From Halopseudomonas salina (GTDB lineage Bacteria > Pseudomonadota > Gammaproteobacteria > Pseudomonadales > Pseudomonadaceae), in contig NZ_VTTI01000001.1 in NCBI RefSeq assembly GCF_008641105.1, positions 455,750-519,749 on the forward strand: a stretch of DNA of 64,000 nt. The letters are read 5' to 3'. Under the pieces are notes generated by a model. That model saw only the letters and a list, made by a program, of their open reading frames with translations, was not told where the DNA came from and did not search any database. This document shows, in pieces, positions 45,578-54,295 of the stretch; within the stretch, counting starts at the first letter, position 1; each line of letters starts with the position of its first letter. The translations under genes were made by a program, and so were the position numbers.

Positions 45578-45643
45578 GACCTCTAGCATAACGGAATGCC
45601 GGTAATCGTGACCCACCCGTAAGGGCGATGGCCAAAGGCTATT

Positions 45644-46174
45644 TCACTCGCCGTCGTAGGTCCATACCCTGTCGGCAGTAAAACGGTAACTGGCATCTGC
45701 GAGCTCGTTACTGGTCTGGTCTATCAGCAGGTTGCCGCTGATCCAGAAGGGCTCGTAGATATCCTCGATCGCGATGCCCTGGGGGTATTCCACCAGAATT
45801 ATCTGGTTGGGCGGCGGGGGTGGAACATGGATGCACGCACCGGCGTATGGCACCAGGAAGAAGCTGGTGTAGAGTCCGCGCTCATTGCTTTCCAGTGGCA
45901 CAGGATAACCGGCAATACGCAGTTGCTGGTTATTCAGTTCTGTAACCACGTTTGTAGAGTACATGACGTCGGGCAGGCTTCGGTCGCGCTGGCGCAGCCC
46001 GGTACTGAAATCGCCGGGGGCCTCCTCACTGACGTCATGCCCGATCTCGGGCATATCCAGCATCGCTTGATAGTCTTCCTCCGGCAGGAGATCGAGCCAG
46101 TCAACGGTTTGAGGGGTCGCATGGACCGTGGCTGACAGGCTGAGGCATAGAGCGATGAATAGAGGCAGGCGCAT
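45644..46174 (-). CDS. DUF3299 periplasmic protein
   Basis: A 176-residue protein with a signal peptide (LPLFIALCLSLSATVHA) and a DUF3299 domain: VDWLDLLPEEDYQAM near the N-terminus and the family hallmark VPYAGACIHVPPPPPNQIILVEYPQG. DUF3299 proteins are exported and of unknown function, sometimes found with ABC-transporter genes; none is seen here. It lies upstream of the hydrolase gene on the same strand with a 107-bp gap. Confidence 0.8.
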   Translation of the reverse strand: MRLPLFIALCLSLSATVHATPQTVDWLDLLPEEDYQAMLDMPEIGHDVSEEAPGDFSTGLRQRDRSLPDVMYSTNVVTELNNQQLRIAGYPVPLESNERGLYTSFFLVPYAGACIHVPPPPPNQIILVEYPQGIAIEDIYEPFWISGNLLIDQTSNELADASYRFTADRVWTYDGE

Positions 46175-46301
46175 AATGATACTCAGGAGCGAGAGGGTAT
46201 TGGCGGGCCGGGAATGCTTCCCGCAAAAGGAATATCCCGCAGTGCACGCGCTTTACAAAGACCGGATTTTTACAGGTCCCGCTGGGCAAAGCTAGCTGGC
46301 G

Positions 46302-46622
46302 TCAGGACTGTTCGTCCTGCAGGAAACGGCCAAGGCGCTGCCGCAGATAGGTATTTTCTGCCCTGAGTTGCTGTACCTCCTCAAGCAGACCAAGCACCAG
46401 AGGCATGTCGCTCCAATCAACAGCAAGGTCGTGACATATGCGTTCTGCCTTGTGAACAAGGCTGACGCTGGTGCTGTCAAATTCCCACTCTTCGGGACCT
46501 TGACCGGTCCTGGGGTTGAGAATCCCTTCAGTAACGAGCTGAAGCAACTGGTCTTCGCTGATGCTCACACACTGACGCAGCTCTGCAAAGTTGATATGTA
46601 CATGGGTCACGGTGCTCATCAT
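46302..46622 (-). CDS. cbpM: Chaperone modulator CbpM
   Basis: Small inhibitor of the DnaJ-like CbpA. The 106 residues have a MerR-like helix-turn-helix start ([28 protein letters not shown]) and a C-terminal coiled segment ([20 protein letters not shown]). Its start overlaps the cbpA stop, the usual cbpA-cbpM pairing. ATG 46622 has a GGAG site six bases upstream; the next codon is also ATG. Confidence 0.88.
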   Translation of the reverse strand: MMSTVTHVHINFAELRQCVSISEDQLLQLVTEGILNPRTGQGPEEWEFDSTSVSLVHKAERICHDLAVDWSDMPLVLGLLEEVQQLRAENTYLRQRLGRFLQDEQS

Positions 46623-47548
46623 GCCTGGCTCCATTCTGCTCGCGGGTCGAAACCGGCTTTATCAGCTAGCTGTGCCCACAGTTTGCGCGTGGCTTCGTCT
46701 GTCTGGCGAGGCATGACCACCTTCAGCACTGCGAAGAGGTCGCCAGGGCCACTCTTGCCTACCAGCCCTTTGCCCTTTATACGCAGGCGCTGTCCAGATT
46801 GACTGTCCGGCCGGATGGTCAACTGGATTTTGCCAACCAGTGTCGGGATTGTGACCTTGGTTCCAAGGGCCGCCTCCCAGGGAGCCAGTGGCACGGTAAT
46901 CACCAGATTATGCCCCTCCACATCGAACAGCGGGTGCGGTACCAGCCTTATGTGCAGGTACAGGTCACCATTAGCTGCATTGCCGCTGCCAGGCGCGCCC
47001 TGGCCCTTGAGGCGAATACGCTCGCCATCGCGCACTCCCGCAGGAATCTTTACCTTCAGGGACTTCTTGAGCTCCTGCATGCGGCCCTGCTCGTCACGGT
47101 ATGGCAGCATGAACTCGACTGGCTTGCTGGTGTTTTCGAGTGTTTCTTCCAGAAACACCGGCATTTCAATTTCCACATCACGCCCTTTCTGAGCAAATCG
47201 GTTGTCGTCAAAGGGCGTTTGGCGTGCACCTGCAGAGCCAAACATGGACTCGAAAAAGTCCGCAAAATCCTGATTTGTCTCGCGGGAACCGGAGGCACCC
47301 GGTGGTGCGCCGCTGTAATGCTGTCGCTGCTGCCGAGCCTGGCGCAACTCATCGTACTCGGCGCGCTTCTCGACGCTGTGCAATACCTCGTAGGCCTCGG
47401 CCACTTCCTTGAATTTCTCTTCCGCGCCGGCAAGACTGCTGACATCCGGATGATACTGGCGTGCCAGCTTGCGATAAGCCGTTTTGATTGTCTTATCGTC
47501 CGCATCGGGTTGCACACCCAGCGTGGCGTAGTAATCCTTGAAATCCAT
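46619..47548 (-). CDS. cbpA: Curved DNA-binding protein / DnaJ-like co-chaperone CbpA
   Basis: DnaJ homologue that stimulates DnaK and binds DNA. The 309-residue protein has an N-terminal J domain ([34 protein letters not shown], with HPD), a Gly-rich linker with a DFFESMFG segment, and two C-terminal beta domains ([41 protein letters not shown]). It lacks the DnaJ zinc finger. ATG 47548 is the natural start. It is coupled to cbpM. Confidence 0.93.
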   Translation of the reverse strand: MDFKDYYATLGVQPDADDKTIKTAYRKLARQYHPDVSSLAGAEEKFKEVAEAYEVLHSVEKRAEYDELRQARQQRQHYSGAPPGASGSRETNQDFADFFESMFGSAGARQTPFDDNRFAQKGRDVEIEMPVFLEETLENTSKPVEFMLPYRDEQGRMQELKKSLKVKIPAGVRDGERIRLKGQGAPGSGNAANGDLYLHIRLVPHPLFDVEGHNLVITVPLAPWEAALGTKVTIPTLVGKIQLTIRPDSQSGQRLRIKGKGLVGKSGPGDLFAVLKVVMPRQTDEATRKLWAQLADKAGFDPRAEWSQA

Positions 47549-47701
47549 AAGGGGCCCGTTTTTTTCGATGAGGCAGGCTGCCTGCATCTGGCAACTGATT
47601 ACCTCGAGCATAGAGCATGTTGCTCGCCAGGGGTAATCGCAGCTGTCACTTGCCCGGGCTAGCGACCACGCAGCCTATAGCCGCGCGAGTTGCCTCCCGG
47701 A

Positions 47702-48784
47702 TCAGACGCCGATCAGTGCCTGCAATTCGGCGATTCGGGCGTCCAGAGCCTGGTTGTCAGTGCAACGCAGCGTAGCGTGTCCCACCTTGCGTCCTGCCTT
47801 GAATGCCTTGCCGTAGTGGTGCAGATGGCAATCGTCGATCGCGGTGATCTGCTCGATAGGAGGCACTTCGCCAATAAAATTCAACATCGCGCTTTCGCCG
47901 ACCTTGGCAGTGGAGCCCAGCGGCAAACCGGTTATGGCACGCAGGTGATTCTCGAACTGGCTGCAGCGGGCGCCTTCAATTGTCCAATGCCCTGAATTGT
48001 GCACACGAGGGGCGATCTCGTTGGCTTTAAGACCGCCATCAATTTCGAAGAACTCGAACGCCAGTACGCCGACATAATCAAGTTGCTTGAGCACCCGGTG
48101 GGCGTAGTCTTCGGCCAGAGCCTGCAGCGGGTGTGCAGCGCTGGCCACCGACAGGCGCAGAATACCCTTGTCATGAACGTTGAGTACCAACGGGTAGAAG
48201 GCTGTCTCACCGTTACGACCGCGCACCGCGATCAAAGATACTTCTCCCTGGAACGGCACAAAGCCCTCAAGAATACAGGGCACACTGCCGAGTTCAGCGA
48301 AGGCCCCTGTCACATCCTCGGGATGCCGGAGCACCTTCTGACCCTTGCCGTCGTAGCCCAGGGTGCGTGTTTTCATCACCGCAGGTAAACCGATGCGAGT
48401 AACTGCCGCTTCCAGATCTGCCTGCGACTGAATATCGGCGAACTCGGGTGTGGGAATGCCGAGGTCCTGGAACATTGATTTCTCGAACCACCTGTCCCGG
48501 GCAATGCGCAGAGACTCTGCGTTGGGGAAGACGGGTACGAACTGGGACAGAAAAGCGACCGTGTCGGCAGGCACACTTTCAAACTCGAAGGTGACTACAT
48601 CACATTCATCAGCCATTTGGCGCAGATGATCGCGGTCGCTGTAGTCGGCGTGGATGTGCTCGCCCAATGCCTGGGCGCAGGCGTCCGCCGCAGGGTCAAG
48701 AAACACGAATTGTTGCCCGAGGGGAGTCCCTGCCAGTGCGAGCATACGGCCCAGTTGGCCACCACCGATTACGCCGATCTTCAT
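47702..48784 (-). CDS. purK: N5-carboxyaminoimidazole ribonucleotide synthase
   Basis: ATP-grasp enzyme that carboxylates AIR with bicarbonate in purine synthesis. The 360 residues begin MKIGVIGGGQLGRMLALAG and contain MKTRTLGYDGKGQ, EGFVPFQGEVSLIAVRG and NEIAPRVHNSGHWTIEGARCSQFE, all PurK signatures. It starts 10 bp after purE. Like pyruvate carboxylase upstream, it uses bicarbonate. Confidence 0.96.
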   Translation of the reverse strand: MKIGVIGGGQLGRMLALAGTPLGQQFVFLDPAADACAQALGEHIHADYSDRDHLRQMADECDVVTFEFESVPADTVAFLSQFVPVFPNAESLRIARDRWFEKSMFQDLGIPTPEFADIQSQADLEAAVTRIGLPAVMKTRTLGYDGKGQKVLRHPEDVTGAFAELGSVPCILEGFVPFQGEVSLIAVRGRNGETAFYPLVLNVHDKGILRLSVASAAHPLQALAEDYAHRVLKQLDYVGVLAFEFFEIDGGLKANEIAPRVHNSGHWTIEGARCSQFENHLRAITGLPLGSTAKVGESAMLNFIGEVPPIEQITAIDDCHLHHYGKAFKAGRKVGHATLRCTDNQALDARIAELQALIGV

Positions 48785-48794
48785 ATATATGTCC

Positions 48795-49286
48795 TCAGTC
48801 CTGTCGGGGGTCCGGGTTATCCAGCACCTTGTCAGTCTGGCGTGTGCGGAACTCCTGAAGCGCCTGATGAAATTGCGGGTGTTTGGCACCAAGAATGCTT
48901 GCCGACAATAGCGCGGCGTTGATTGCTCCGGCTTTGCCTATCGCCAGGGTGGCAACCGGCACACCAGCAGGCATCTGCACGATGGACAACAGTGAATCCA
49001 CACCCGAGAGCATTGACGACTGCACTGGTACGCCAAGTACCGGCAAATGGGTTTTGGCGGCGCACATGCCTGGCAGGTGCGCAGCACCGCCGGCACCCGC
49101 GATAATGACTTCAATACCCTTGCCGGCAGCTTCTTCGGCATACTGGAAAAGCAGGTCCGGCGTACGGTGCGCGGAGACGACCTTGACCTCATGGGGTATG
49201 CCCAACTGCTCGAGCATATCCACCGTATGACTCAGGGTGGACCAGTCTGATTTGGAGCCCATGATTACGCCAACCAATGCGGTCAT
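48795..49286 (-). CDS. purE: N5-CAIR mutase
   Basis: Converts N5-CAIR to CAIR in purine synthesis. The 163 residues include the N-terminal [19 protein letters not shown], the SAHRTPD loop, [12 protein letters not shown] and [13 protein letters not shown]. It heads the purE-purK pair. A 9-bp stem-loop with a T-rich tail lies 45 bp upstream on the same strand. Confidence 0.97.
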   Translation of the reverse strand: MTALVGVIMGSKSDWSTLSHTVDMLEQLGIPHEVKVVSAHRTPDLLFQYAEEAAGKGIEVIIAGAGGAAHLPGMCAAKTHLPVLGVPVQSSMLSGVDSLLSIVQMPAGVPVATLAIGKAGAINAALLSASILGAKHPQFHQALQEFRTRQTDKVLDNPDPRQD

Positions 49287-49330
49287 CTATCGGTGCCTCG
49301 CTTTCTGTTGTGCCGTGCGGTTACGGCAAA

Positions 49331-49367
49331 AACCAACAAGCCACGGCAGGGTTACTGACGTGGCTTG
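49331..49367 (-). terminator. sbtAB terminator or purE leader attenuator
   Basis: On the minus strand CAAGCCACG (49367-49359), a 13-nt loop and CGTGGCTTG (49345-49337) form a perfect 9-bp stem followed by TTGGTTTTT. A possible -10, TATACT, lies upstream of it (49431-49426), and none is seen between it and purE. It either ends the sbtAB transcript or attenuates purE. Confidence 0.55.
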
Positions 49368-49448
49368 GCGGAGCAGATCGGGTCCCGGTGTCCGGGTGCG
49401 GCCTGCTGACTGTATGAAGCCGCGTAGTATAACCCGAATTGAGGAATA

Positions 49449-49751
49449 TCAGAACTTCTGCGGCCTGAGCACCTCAACGTCTGACAAATAGCAGATCATG
49501 GCGTAGTCGTCGTAGTAACGTTCCTGCAGGTGATGGACGATCTGTTCGGCACGCTCCCTACCGCAGACCACCTCCAGGCGGATGTTGCCGTCATTGTCCC
49601 AGCCAGCGCTGCGCACGCCTCGGGTGCCACTGCCCCGGGCATCAGAGAGAGTCCAGCCGGGCGCTCCAAGGCGCTGCAGGTCCTTGATGAGCCTGGGTTC
49701 CAGGGCTGCTTCGCAGATCAGCGTGAGCAGGGTGCGGGTTGACATGCTCAT
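49449..49751 (-). CDS. SbtB-like PII-family regulator
   Basis: A 100-residue PII-fold protein (LLTLICEAALEPRLIKDLQRLGAPGWTLSDARGSG..., then GNIRLEVVCGRERAEQIVHHLQERYYDDYAMICYLSDVEVLR). The pattern of a short PII-like protein directly downstream of an SbtA-type permease identifies it as SbtB-like; in cyanobacteria SbtB binds adenine nucleotides and restrains SbtA. The redox CGPxGC tail of some SbtB proteins is absent. It is 9 bp after sbtA, with an AGGAG site, on the same strand. Confidence 0.78.
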   Translation of the reverse strand: MSMSTRTLLTLICEAALEPRLIKDLQRLGAPGWTLSDARGSGTRGVRSAGWDNDGNIRLEVVCGRERAEQIVHHLQERYYDDYAMICYLSDVEVLRPQKF

Positions 49752-49760
49752 GGTTGCTCC

Positions 49761-50693
49761 TCAGGCGGCCAGCCACTCGGCCAGTGAAAGATAAAGGGGA
49801 ATGCCCACCAGTATATTGAAAGGGAATGTAATGCCCAATGATGCCGTCAGGGACAGCGCCGGATTGGCTTCGGGCAGCGCCAGACGCATTGCGGCAGGCA
49901 CCGCGATGTAGGAGCCGCTGGCTGCCAGGGTGGCGAGAACAGTAACGCCCCCCACCGTCAGTCCCAGGGCGGTGCCCAAAAGCGCTCCGGCTAGTGCGCC
50001 AACTAGCGGAAACGCCAATGCGAACGCCACCAGCCGCGGACCAGTAGTGCGCAGGCTGCCCAGGTGGCGCGACGCAATCAAGCCCATTTCCAGCAGGAAG
50101 AACGCCAGTACCGGTTTGAACATGCTGGTATATAGCGGTTCGAGCGGAGCAATCGCTTCCTTGCCGGCGAGTACCCCGATGATCAGGCCGCCGAGCAGCA
50201 ACATGATGCTCTTGCCCAAGAAGACTTCGTGGCTGAGCGCTTTCCAGTCAGTATCCCGGCGAATGCCCTTGGCCAGCAGAATACCAACAATGATCGCAGG
50301 CACTTCAAGCACCGCCACGAAAAGCGGCATATAGCTTTCGAACATGATGTCGCGCGCCAGCAGATAGGCGATTACCACTGCAAAGGTACCGGCGCTGACC
50401 GAGCCGTAGTGGGCCGCGATGCTCGCGGCATCGACCCGTGGGAAGCGCAACATGCGGAGCAGCGGAAAGGCTATCAGGGGCAGGGCGATACCCAGCGCCA
50501 GGACCGCCAGCGTCTGCCCGAGCAAGGCCGGGCTGGCCTGTTCGGCAAGCTCCACACCCCCATGCAGACCGATCGCCAGCAACAGGATGATCGACAGGGT
50601 GTCATACAGCCCCGGTGGAAGTTTCAGTTCGCTCTTCACCAGACCGGCGATCAGACCGAATACAAAGAACAGTACTACCGGATCAAAACCCAT
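49761..50693 (-). CDS. SbtA-type sodium-dependent bicarbonate transporter
   Basis: A 310-residue polytopic permease (about ten helices) of the SbtA/DUF897 family. It starts PVVLFFVFGLIAGLVKSELKLPPGLYDTLSIILLLAIGLHGG, and has an internally repeated second half with AASGSYIAVPAAMRLALPEANPALSL and the ending GITFPFNILVGIPLY. SbtA imports HCO3- with Na+. ATG 50693 is the natural start. Its neighbours are the SbtB-like regulator and pyruvate carboxylase, a bicarbonate user. Confidence 0.82.
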   Translation of the reverse strand: MGFDPVVLFFVFGLIAGLVKSELKLPPGLYDTLSIILLLAIGLHGGVELAEQASPALLGQTLAVLALGIALPLIAFPLLRMLRFPRVDAASIAAHYGSVSAGTFAVVIAYLLARDIMFESYMPLFVAVLEVPAIIVGILLAKGIRRDTDWKALSHEVFLGKSIMLLLGGLIIGVLAGKEAIAPLEPLYTSMFKPVLAFFLLEMGLIASRHLGSLRTTGPRLVAFALAFPLVGALAGALLGTALGLTVGGVTVLATLAASGSYIAVPAAMRLALPEANPALSLTASLGITFPFNILVGIPLYLSLAEWLAA

Positions 50694-50711
50694 GCTTTCC
50701 TCCAGGAAAGC

Positions 50712-50820
50712 AGCTTCAAGCTGCAAGCTTCAAGCTGCAAGCGATCCGGAGTGGTGTGGGGCCTTAGTGCCCGTCAACGACTCCGATCAATCTTGCGGCT
50801 TGTAGCTTGGGGCTTGCCGC
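50712..50820. repeat. Heptad inverted-repeat element H2
   Basis: Left arm of AAGC heptads (AAGCTGC, AAGCTTC, AAGCTGC, AAGCGAT; 50712-50745) and right arm of complementary heptads (CTTGCGG, CTTGTAG, CTTGGGG, CTTGCCG; 50792-50819). The 46-nt centre has its own arms ATCCGGAGT/ACTCCGAT and contains CCCGTCAA, also found on the minus strand in the centre of H1. It lies between the sbtA-like start and the pycB stop. Confidence 0.8.
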
Positions 50821-50825
50821 TGCCC

Positions 50826-52646
50826 TTATTCTATCTCGATCAATATCTCGCCCGGATTGACCCGGTCGCCCTTGGCCACGTTTACGGCTTTGACGGTACC
50901 GCCGATGGCGGCCTGGATTTCGCTTTCCATTTTCATGGCCTCGCTGACCAGTACAGCCTGGCCGGCCTTGACCGTGTCGCCGACCTGGACCAGTACATCG
51001 ACGACGTTACCGGGCATGTTGGTGGTGACGTGGCCGGGTTGACTCGCCTGCTTGCGCTGGCTGCCCCCGCCGCTACCGGCAAAGGAGTTAAGCGGTTCGA
51101 ACACGGCTTCCTCGGGCATGCCGTCCAGGCTCAGGTAGAAGTGGCGTTTGCCGTCGCCCTTGACGCTCACACCGGTGATATCAACACGGTAGCTTTCGCC
51201 GTGAACGTCAATGATGAACTCGGTCGGTGCGCCGTCTTCCACCATCGGCTTGCCTGGCGCACCTGATACGCTGGGTACGGGGAGCAGTTCTTCGGGCTTG
51301 AGTGTGCCGGCGGCGCGCTCTTCCAGGAATTTGCGGCCCATGTCGGGGAACATGGCATAGGTCAGCACGTCCTCTTCGCTTTGCGCCAGGCTGCCGACTT
51401 CCGCGCGCAGCTTGTCCATTTCCGGCTTGATGAGATCGGCCGGGCGCACGTCTATGACCTGTTCGTTGCCGATGGCGCGGCGCTGCAGGTCAGCGTCGAC
51501 CTGGCCGGGGGCCTGACCGTAGCGGCCCTGCAGGTAGAGCTTGACCTCGTTGGTGATGGTCTTGTAGCGCTCGCCAGCCAAGACGTTGAACACCGCCTGG
51601 GTGCCGACAATCTGCGACGTCGGGGTCACCAGGGGCGGGAAACCGAGATCGGCGCGTACGCGCGGAATTTCCTCGAAGACTTCCTGAATCCGGTTCAGCG
51701 CGTTCTGTTCCTTGAGCTGATTCGCCAGGTTGGACATCATCCCGCCAGGCACCTGGTTGACCTGCACCCGCGTATCCACGCCGGTAAACTCGCTTTCAAA
51801 CTGGTGATACTTCTTGCGCACGGCATGGAAATACATGCCGATTTCCTGCAATAAGGCCAGATCCAGTCCGGTGTCGTAGGGGGTGCCCTTGAGCGCCGCG
51901 ACCATGGATTCGGTGCCCGGATGGCTGGTGCCCCAGGCCATGCTGGAAATCGCTGTGTCGATATGGTCCGCACCGGCTTCGATTGCCTTGATCTGGCACA
52001 TGGCAGCCATGCCGGCGGTATCGTGGGAATGGATGAATACCGGGAGGCTGAGTTCGGCCTTGAGTGCGGTGACCAATTCGGCGGTCGCGAACGGGGTCAG
52101 CAGACCGGCCATGTCCTTGATCGCAATGGAATCGATACCCATGGCCGCCATGGCTTTGGCCTGCGCCACGTAGCCTTGCACGTTATGCACCGGACTGGTG
52201 GTATAGGCGAGGGTGCCCTGGGCATGCTTACCGGCATCCTTGACCGCTTTGATCGAGGTCTCGAGGTTGCGCACATCGTTCATCGCGTCGAAGATGCGGT
52301 ACACATCGATGCCGTTCTCTGCCGTTTTGGCGACGAAGGCCTTTACTACGTCATCGCTGTAGTGGCGGTAGCCGAGCAGGTTCTGGCCGCGCAGGAGCAT
52401 CTGCAAACGGGTATTGGGAAGCGCTTCACGCAACTGGCGTAGACGCTCCCAGGGGTCTTCCTTGAGAAAGCGCACGCAGGCATCGAACGTCGCGCCGCCC
52501 CAGACTTCCAGCGACCAGTAACCGACCTGATCGAGCTTGTCGCAGATCGGCAGCATGTCTTCGGTGCGCATGCGGGTGGCCAGCAACGACTGGTGCGCAT
52601 CGCGCAGGATGGTGTCGGTAACGGTAATCTTGCGTGTGGTGCTCAT
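50826..52646 (-). CDS. pycB: Pyruvate carboxylase subunit B (carboxyltransferase, biotin carrier)
   Basis: Transfers CO2 from carboxybiotin to pyruvate to make oxaloacetate. The 606 residues have the carboxyltransferase TIM barrel (DTILRDAHQSLLATRMRTEDM, VYRIFDAMNDVRN, metal motif HSHDTAGM), a conserved carboxylase region, and a C-terminal biotinyl domain with EAMKMES (biotin on Lys572). It resembles OadA of oxaloacetate decarboxylase, but no membrane subunits are present and pycA is adjacent, so the carboxylase role is favoured. AGGAG precedes the ATG. Confidence 0.92.
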   Translation of the reverse strand: MSTTRKITVTDTILRDAHQSLLATRMRTEDMLPICDKLDQVGYWSLEVWGGATFDACVRFLKEDPWERLRQLREALPNTRLQMLLRGQNLLGYRHYSDDVVKAFVAKTAENGIDVYRIFDAMNDVRNLETSIKAVKDAGKHAQGTLAYTTSPVHNVQGYVAQAKAMAAMGIDSIAIKDMAGLLTPFATAELVTALKAELSLPVFIHSHDTAGMAAMCQIKAIEAGADHIDTAISSMAWGTSHPGTESMVAALKGTPYDTGLDLALLQEIGMYFHAVRKKYHQFESEFTGVDTRVQVNQVPGGMMSNLANQLKEQNALNRIQEVFEEIPRVRADLGFPPLVTPTSQIVGTQAVFNVLAGERYKTITNEVKLYLQGRYGQAPGQVDADLQRRAIGNEQVIDVRPADLIKPEMDKLRAEVGSLAQSEEDVLTYAMFPDMGRKFLEERAAGTLKPEELLPVPSVSGAPGKPMVEDGAPTEFIIDVHGESYRVDITGVSVKGDGKRHFYLSLDGMPEEAVFEPLNSFAGSGGGSQRKQASQPGHVTTNMPGNVVDVLVQVGDTVKAGQAVLVSEAMKMESEIQAAIGGTVKAVNVAKGDRVNPGEILIEIE

Positions 52647-52663
52647 TTCTTTATCTCCTGATG

Positions 52664-52734
52664 AGCTGGAAGCCTGAAGCTGGTAGTCGGCTCGCGCGCG
52701 GACTGCTTGCAGCTTGAAGCTTGCGGCTTATAGC
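52664..52734. repeat. Heptad inverted-repeat element H3
   Basis: A short relative of H1 and H2 in the 93-bp pycA-pycB gap: left arm AAGCCTG, AAGCTGG; centre with AGTC/GACT arms and CG alternation; right arm CTTGCAG, CTTGAAG, CTTGCGG, CTTATAG (52706-52733). The junction AAGCAGTCC is shared with H1 when read on the minus strand. Confidence 0.7.
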
Positions 52735-52739
52735 TGAAT

Positions 52740-54155
52740 TTATAGTCCGGCGTGCGCGGCAATTGCGGTGGCAATGGCCAGCGCCAGTTCTTCGGGTTTG
52801 CGTTTGACCGAGTAGCGGGTCAGCTCCGGGTGGCTTTCGACGAAGCTGGTGTCGAATACGCCGCTGCGAAACTCGTCGTTACCCAGAATCTCTGCGTAAT
52901 AGGCCGCGGTGGTTTTCACACCCTGCAGGCGCATGTCGTCCAGCGCGCGCAGCCCGCGGTCCAGGGCTTCTTCCCAGGTCAGGGCCCAGACGATCAGCTT
53001 CAGGCACATGGAATCGTAATAGGGCGGAATGCTGTAACCGGTATAGATCGCCGTATCCACGCGCACACCGGGACCGCCCGGGGCGTAGTAACGGGTGATC
53101 TTGCCGAAAGAGGGTAGGAAGTCGTTCTTCGGATCTTCCGCATTGATCCGGAATTGAATGGCGAAACCCCGGTGCTGGATGTCTTCCTGCTTGACCGAGA
53201 GCGGCAGACCGGAGGCAATGCGGATCTGCTCACGGACTATGTCGATACCGGTGATCTGTTCGGTGATGGTGTGTTCCACCTGCACCCGAGTGTTCATTTC
53301 CATGAAATACACCTCGCCGTCGGCGAGCAGAAACTCCACGGTACCGGCATTTTCGTAACCCACCGCTTGCGCAGCTTTTACCGCCAGATCACCGATGTAG
53401 GCGCGCTGCTCGGGAGTCAGCTGCGGGCTGGGTGCAATCTCGATCAGCTTCTGGTTGCGCCGCTGGATCGAGCAGTCACGCTCGAACAGATGCACGGTGT
53501 TGCCGTGACTGTCGGCCAGAATCTGCGCTTCGATATGCTTGGGATTGACGATGCACTTTTCCAGGAACACGTCCGCCGAGCCAAAGGCCTTGGTGGCTTC
53601 GGAAATGACCCGCGGCCAGGCCTGCTCGAGCTCTGCCTGGGTGTTGCAGCGGCGTATACCGCGGCCGCCACCACCGGAGGTGGCCTTGAGCATGATCGGG
53701 TAGCCCACGCGCTCGGCTTCCTTCAGAGCCTCCTGCAGGTCGGCCAGATTGCCTTCGGTACCCGGTGTTACCGGCACGCCGGCCTTGATCATGCTGCGCC
53801 GAGCTTCGGTCTTGTCGCCCATGCCGCGGATGACCGAGGCGGCAGGTCCGATGAACTTGATCCCGCGCTCACTACAGATCTCCGCCAGTTCGGCGTTCTC
53901 CGACAGAAAGCCATAGCCGGGATGCAGTGCATCACAGCCGGTCTCCACTGCCAGGTTGACCAGTTGCCGGGCATTGAGATAGCCGGAAAGGGGATCGCTG
54001 CCAAGACTGTAGGCCTCGTCGGCGCGTTTGACGTGGAGCGCGAAGCGGTCTGCTTCGGAATAGATAGCCACAGAGCGAATGCCCATTTCGGCGCAGGCGC
54101 GCACGATACGAACGGCAATTTCGCCACGGTTGGCTATGAGGATTTTCTTGATCAC
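52740..54155 (-). CDS. pycA: Pyruvate carboxylase subunit A (biotin carboxylase)
   Basis: ATP-grasp subunit that carboxylates biotin with bicarbonate. The 471 residues contain KILIANRGEIAVRIVRACAEMG, HPGYGFLSENAELAE, the glycine-rich loop KATSGGGGRGIR, FLEKCIVNPKHIEAQ, MEMNTRVQVEHTITEQITGIDIV and RINAEDP. It is related to AccC, but its neighbour pycB and the divergent LysR regulator identify the anaplerotic enzyme. Elements H3 and H2 lie downstream of it and of pycB. Confidence 0.93.
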   Translation of the reverse strand: MIKKILIANRGEIAVRIVRACAEMGIRSVAIYSEADRFALHVKRADEAYSLGSDPLSGYLNARQLVNLAVETGCDALHPGYGFLSENAELAEICSERGIKFIGPAASVIRGMGDKTEARRSMIKAGVPVTPGTEGNLADLQEALKEAERVGYPIMLKATSGGGGRGIRRCNTQAELEQAWPRVISEATKAFGSADVFLEKCIVNPKHIEAQILADSHGNTVHLFERDCSIQRRNQKLIEIAPSPQLTPEQRAYIGDLAVKAAQAVGYENAGTVEFLLADGEVYFMEMNTRVQVEHTITEQITGIDIVREQIRIASGLPLSVKQEDIQHRGFAIQFRINAEDPKNDFLPSFGKITRYYAPGGPGVRVDTAIYTGYSIPPYYDSMCLKLIVWALTWEEALDRGLRALDDMRLQGVKTTAAYYAEILGNDEFRSGVFDTSFVESHPELTRYSVKRKPEELALAIATAIAAHAGL

Positions 54156-54231
54156 GTCCTGGTTCCTCCTGATGGTGACCGGATACAGGCAAAGTACGCC
54201 AGAGAGAAAAGCAAGAGAAATGAATAATAAT

Positions 54232-54242
54232 TGGATTATCCA
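54232..54242. promoter_or_regulatory. Candidate LysR-type operator in the pycA-lysR gap
   Basis: TGGATTATCCA, a perfect 11-bp palindrome with AT-rich flanks, lies in the divergent 140-bp gap. This is where the LysR regulator of pycAB would be expected to bind. Nearby ATACA/TATACA sequences could be promoter parts. Confidence 0.45.
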
Positions 54243-54295
54243 TTAGTAATTGCTTATACATAGGTGGAACAGTCGCAATACAAGGGTAGACCAGA

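Noticed and set aside
50826..54155. Oxaloacetate decarboxylase sodium pump (oadA with biotin carboxylase)
   Set aside because: No oadB or oadG membrane subunits are present; pairing with a biotin carboxylase and a divergent LysR gene fits two-subunit pyruvate carboxylase.
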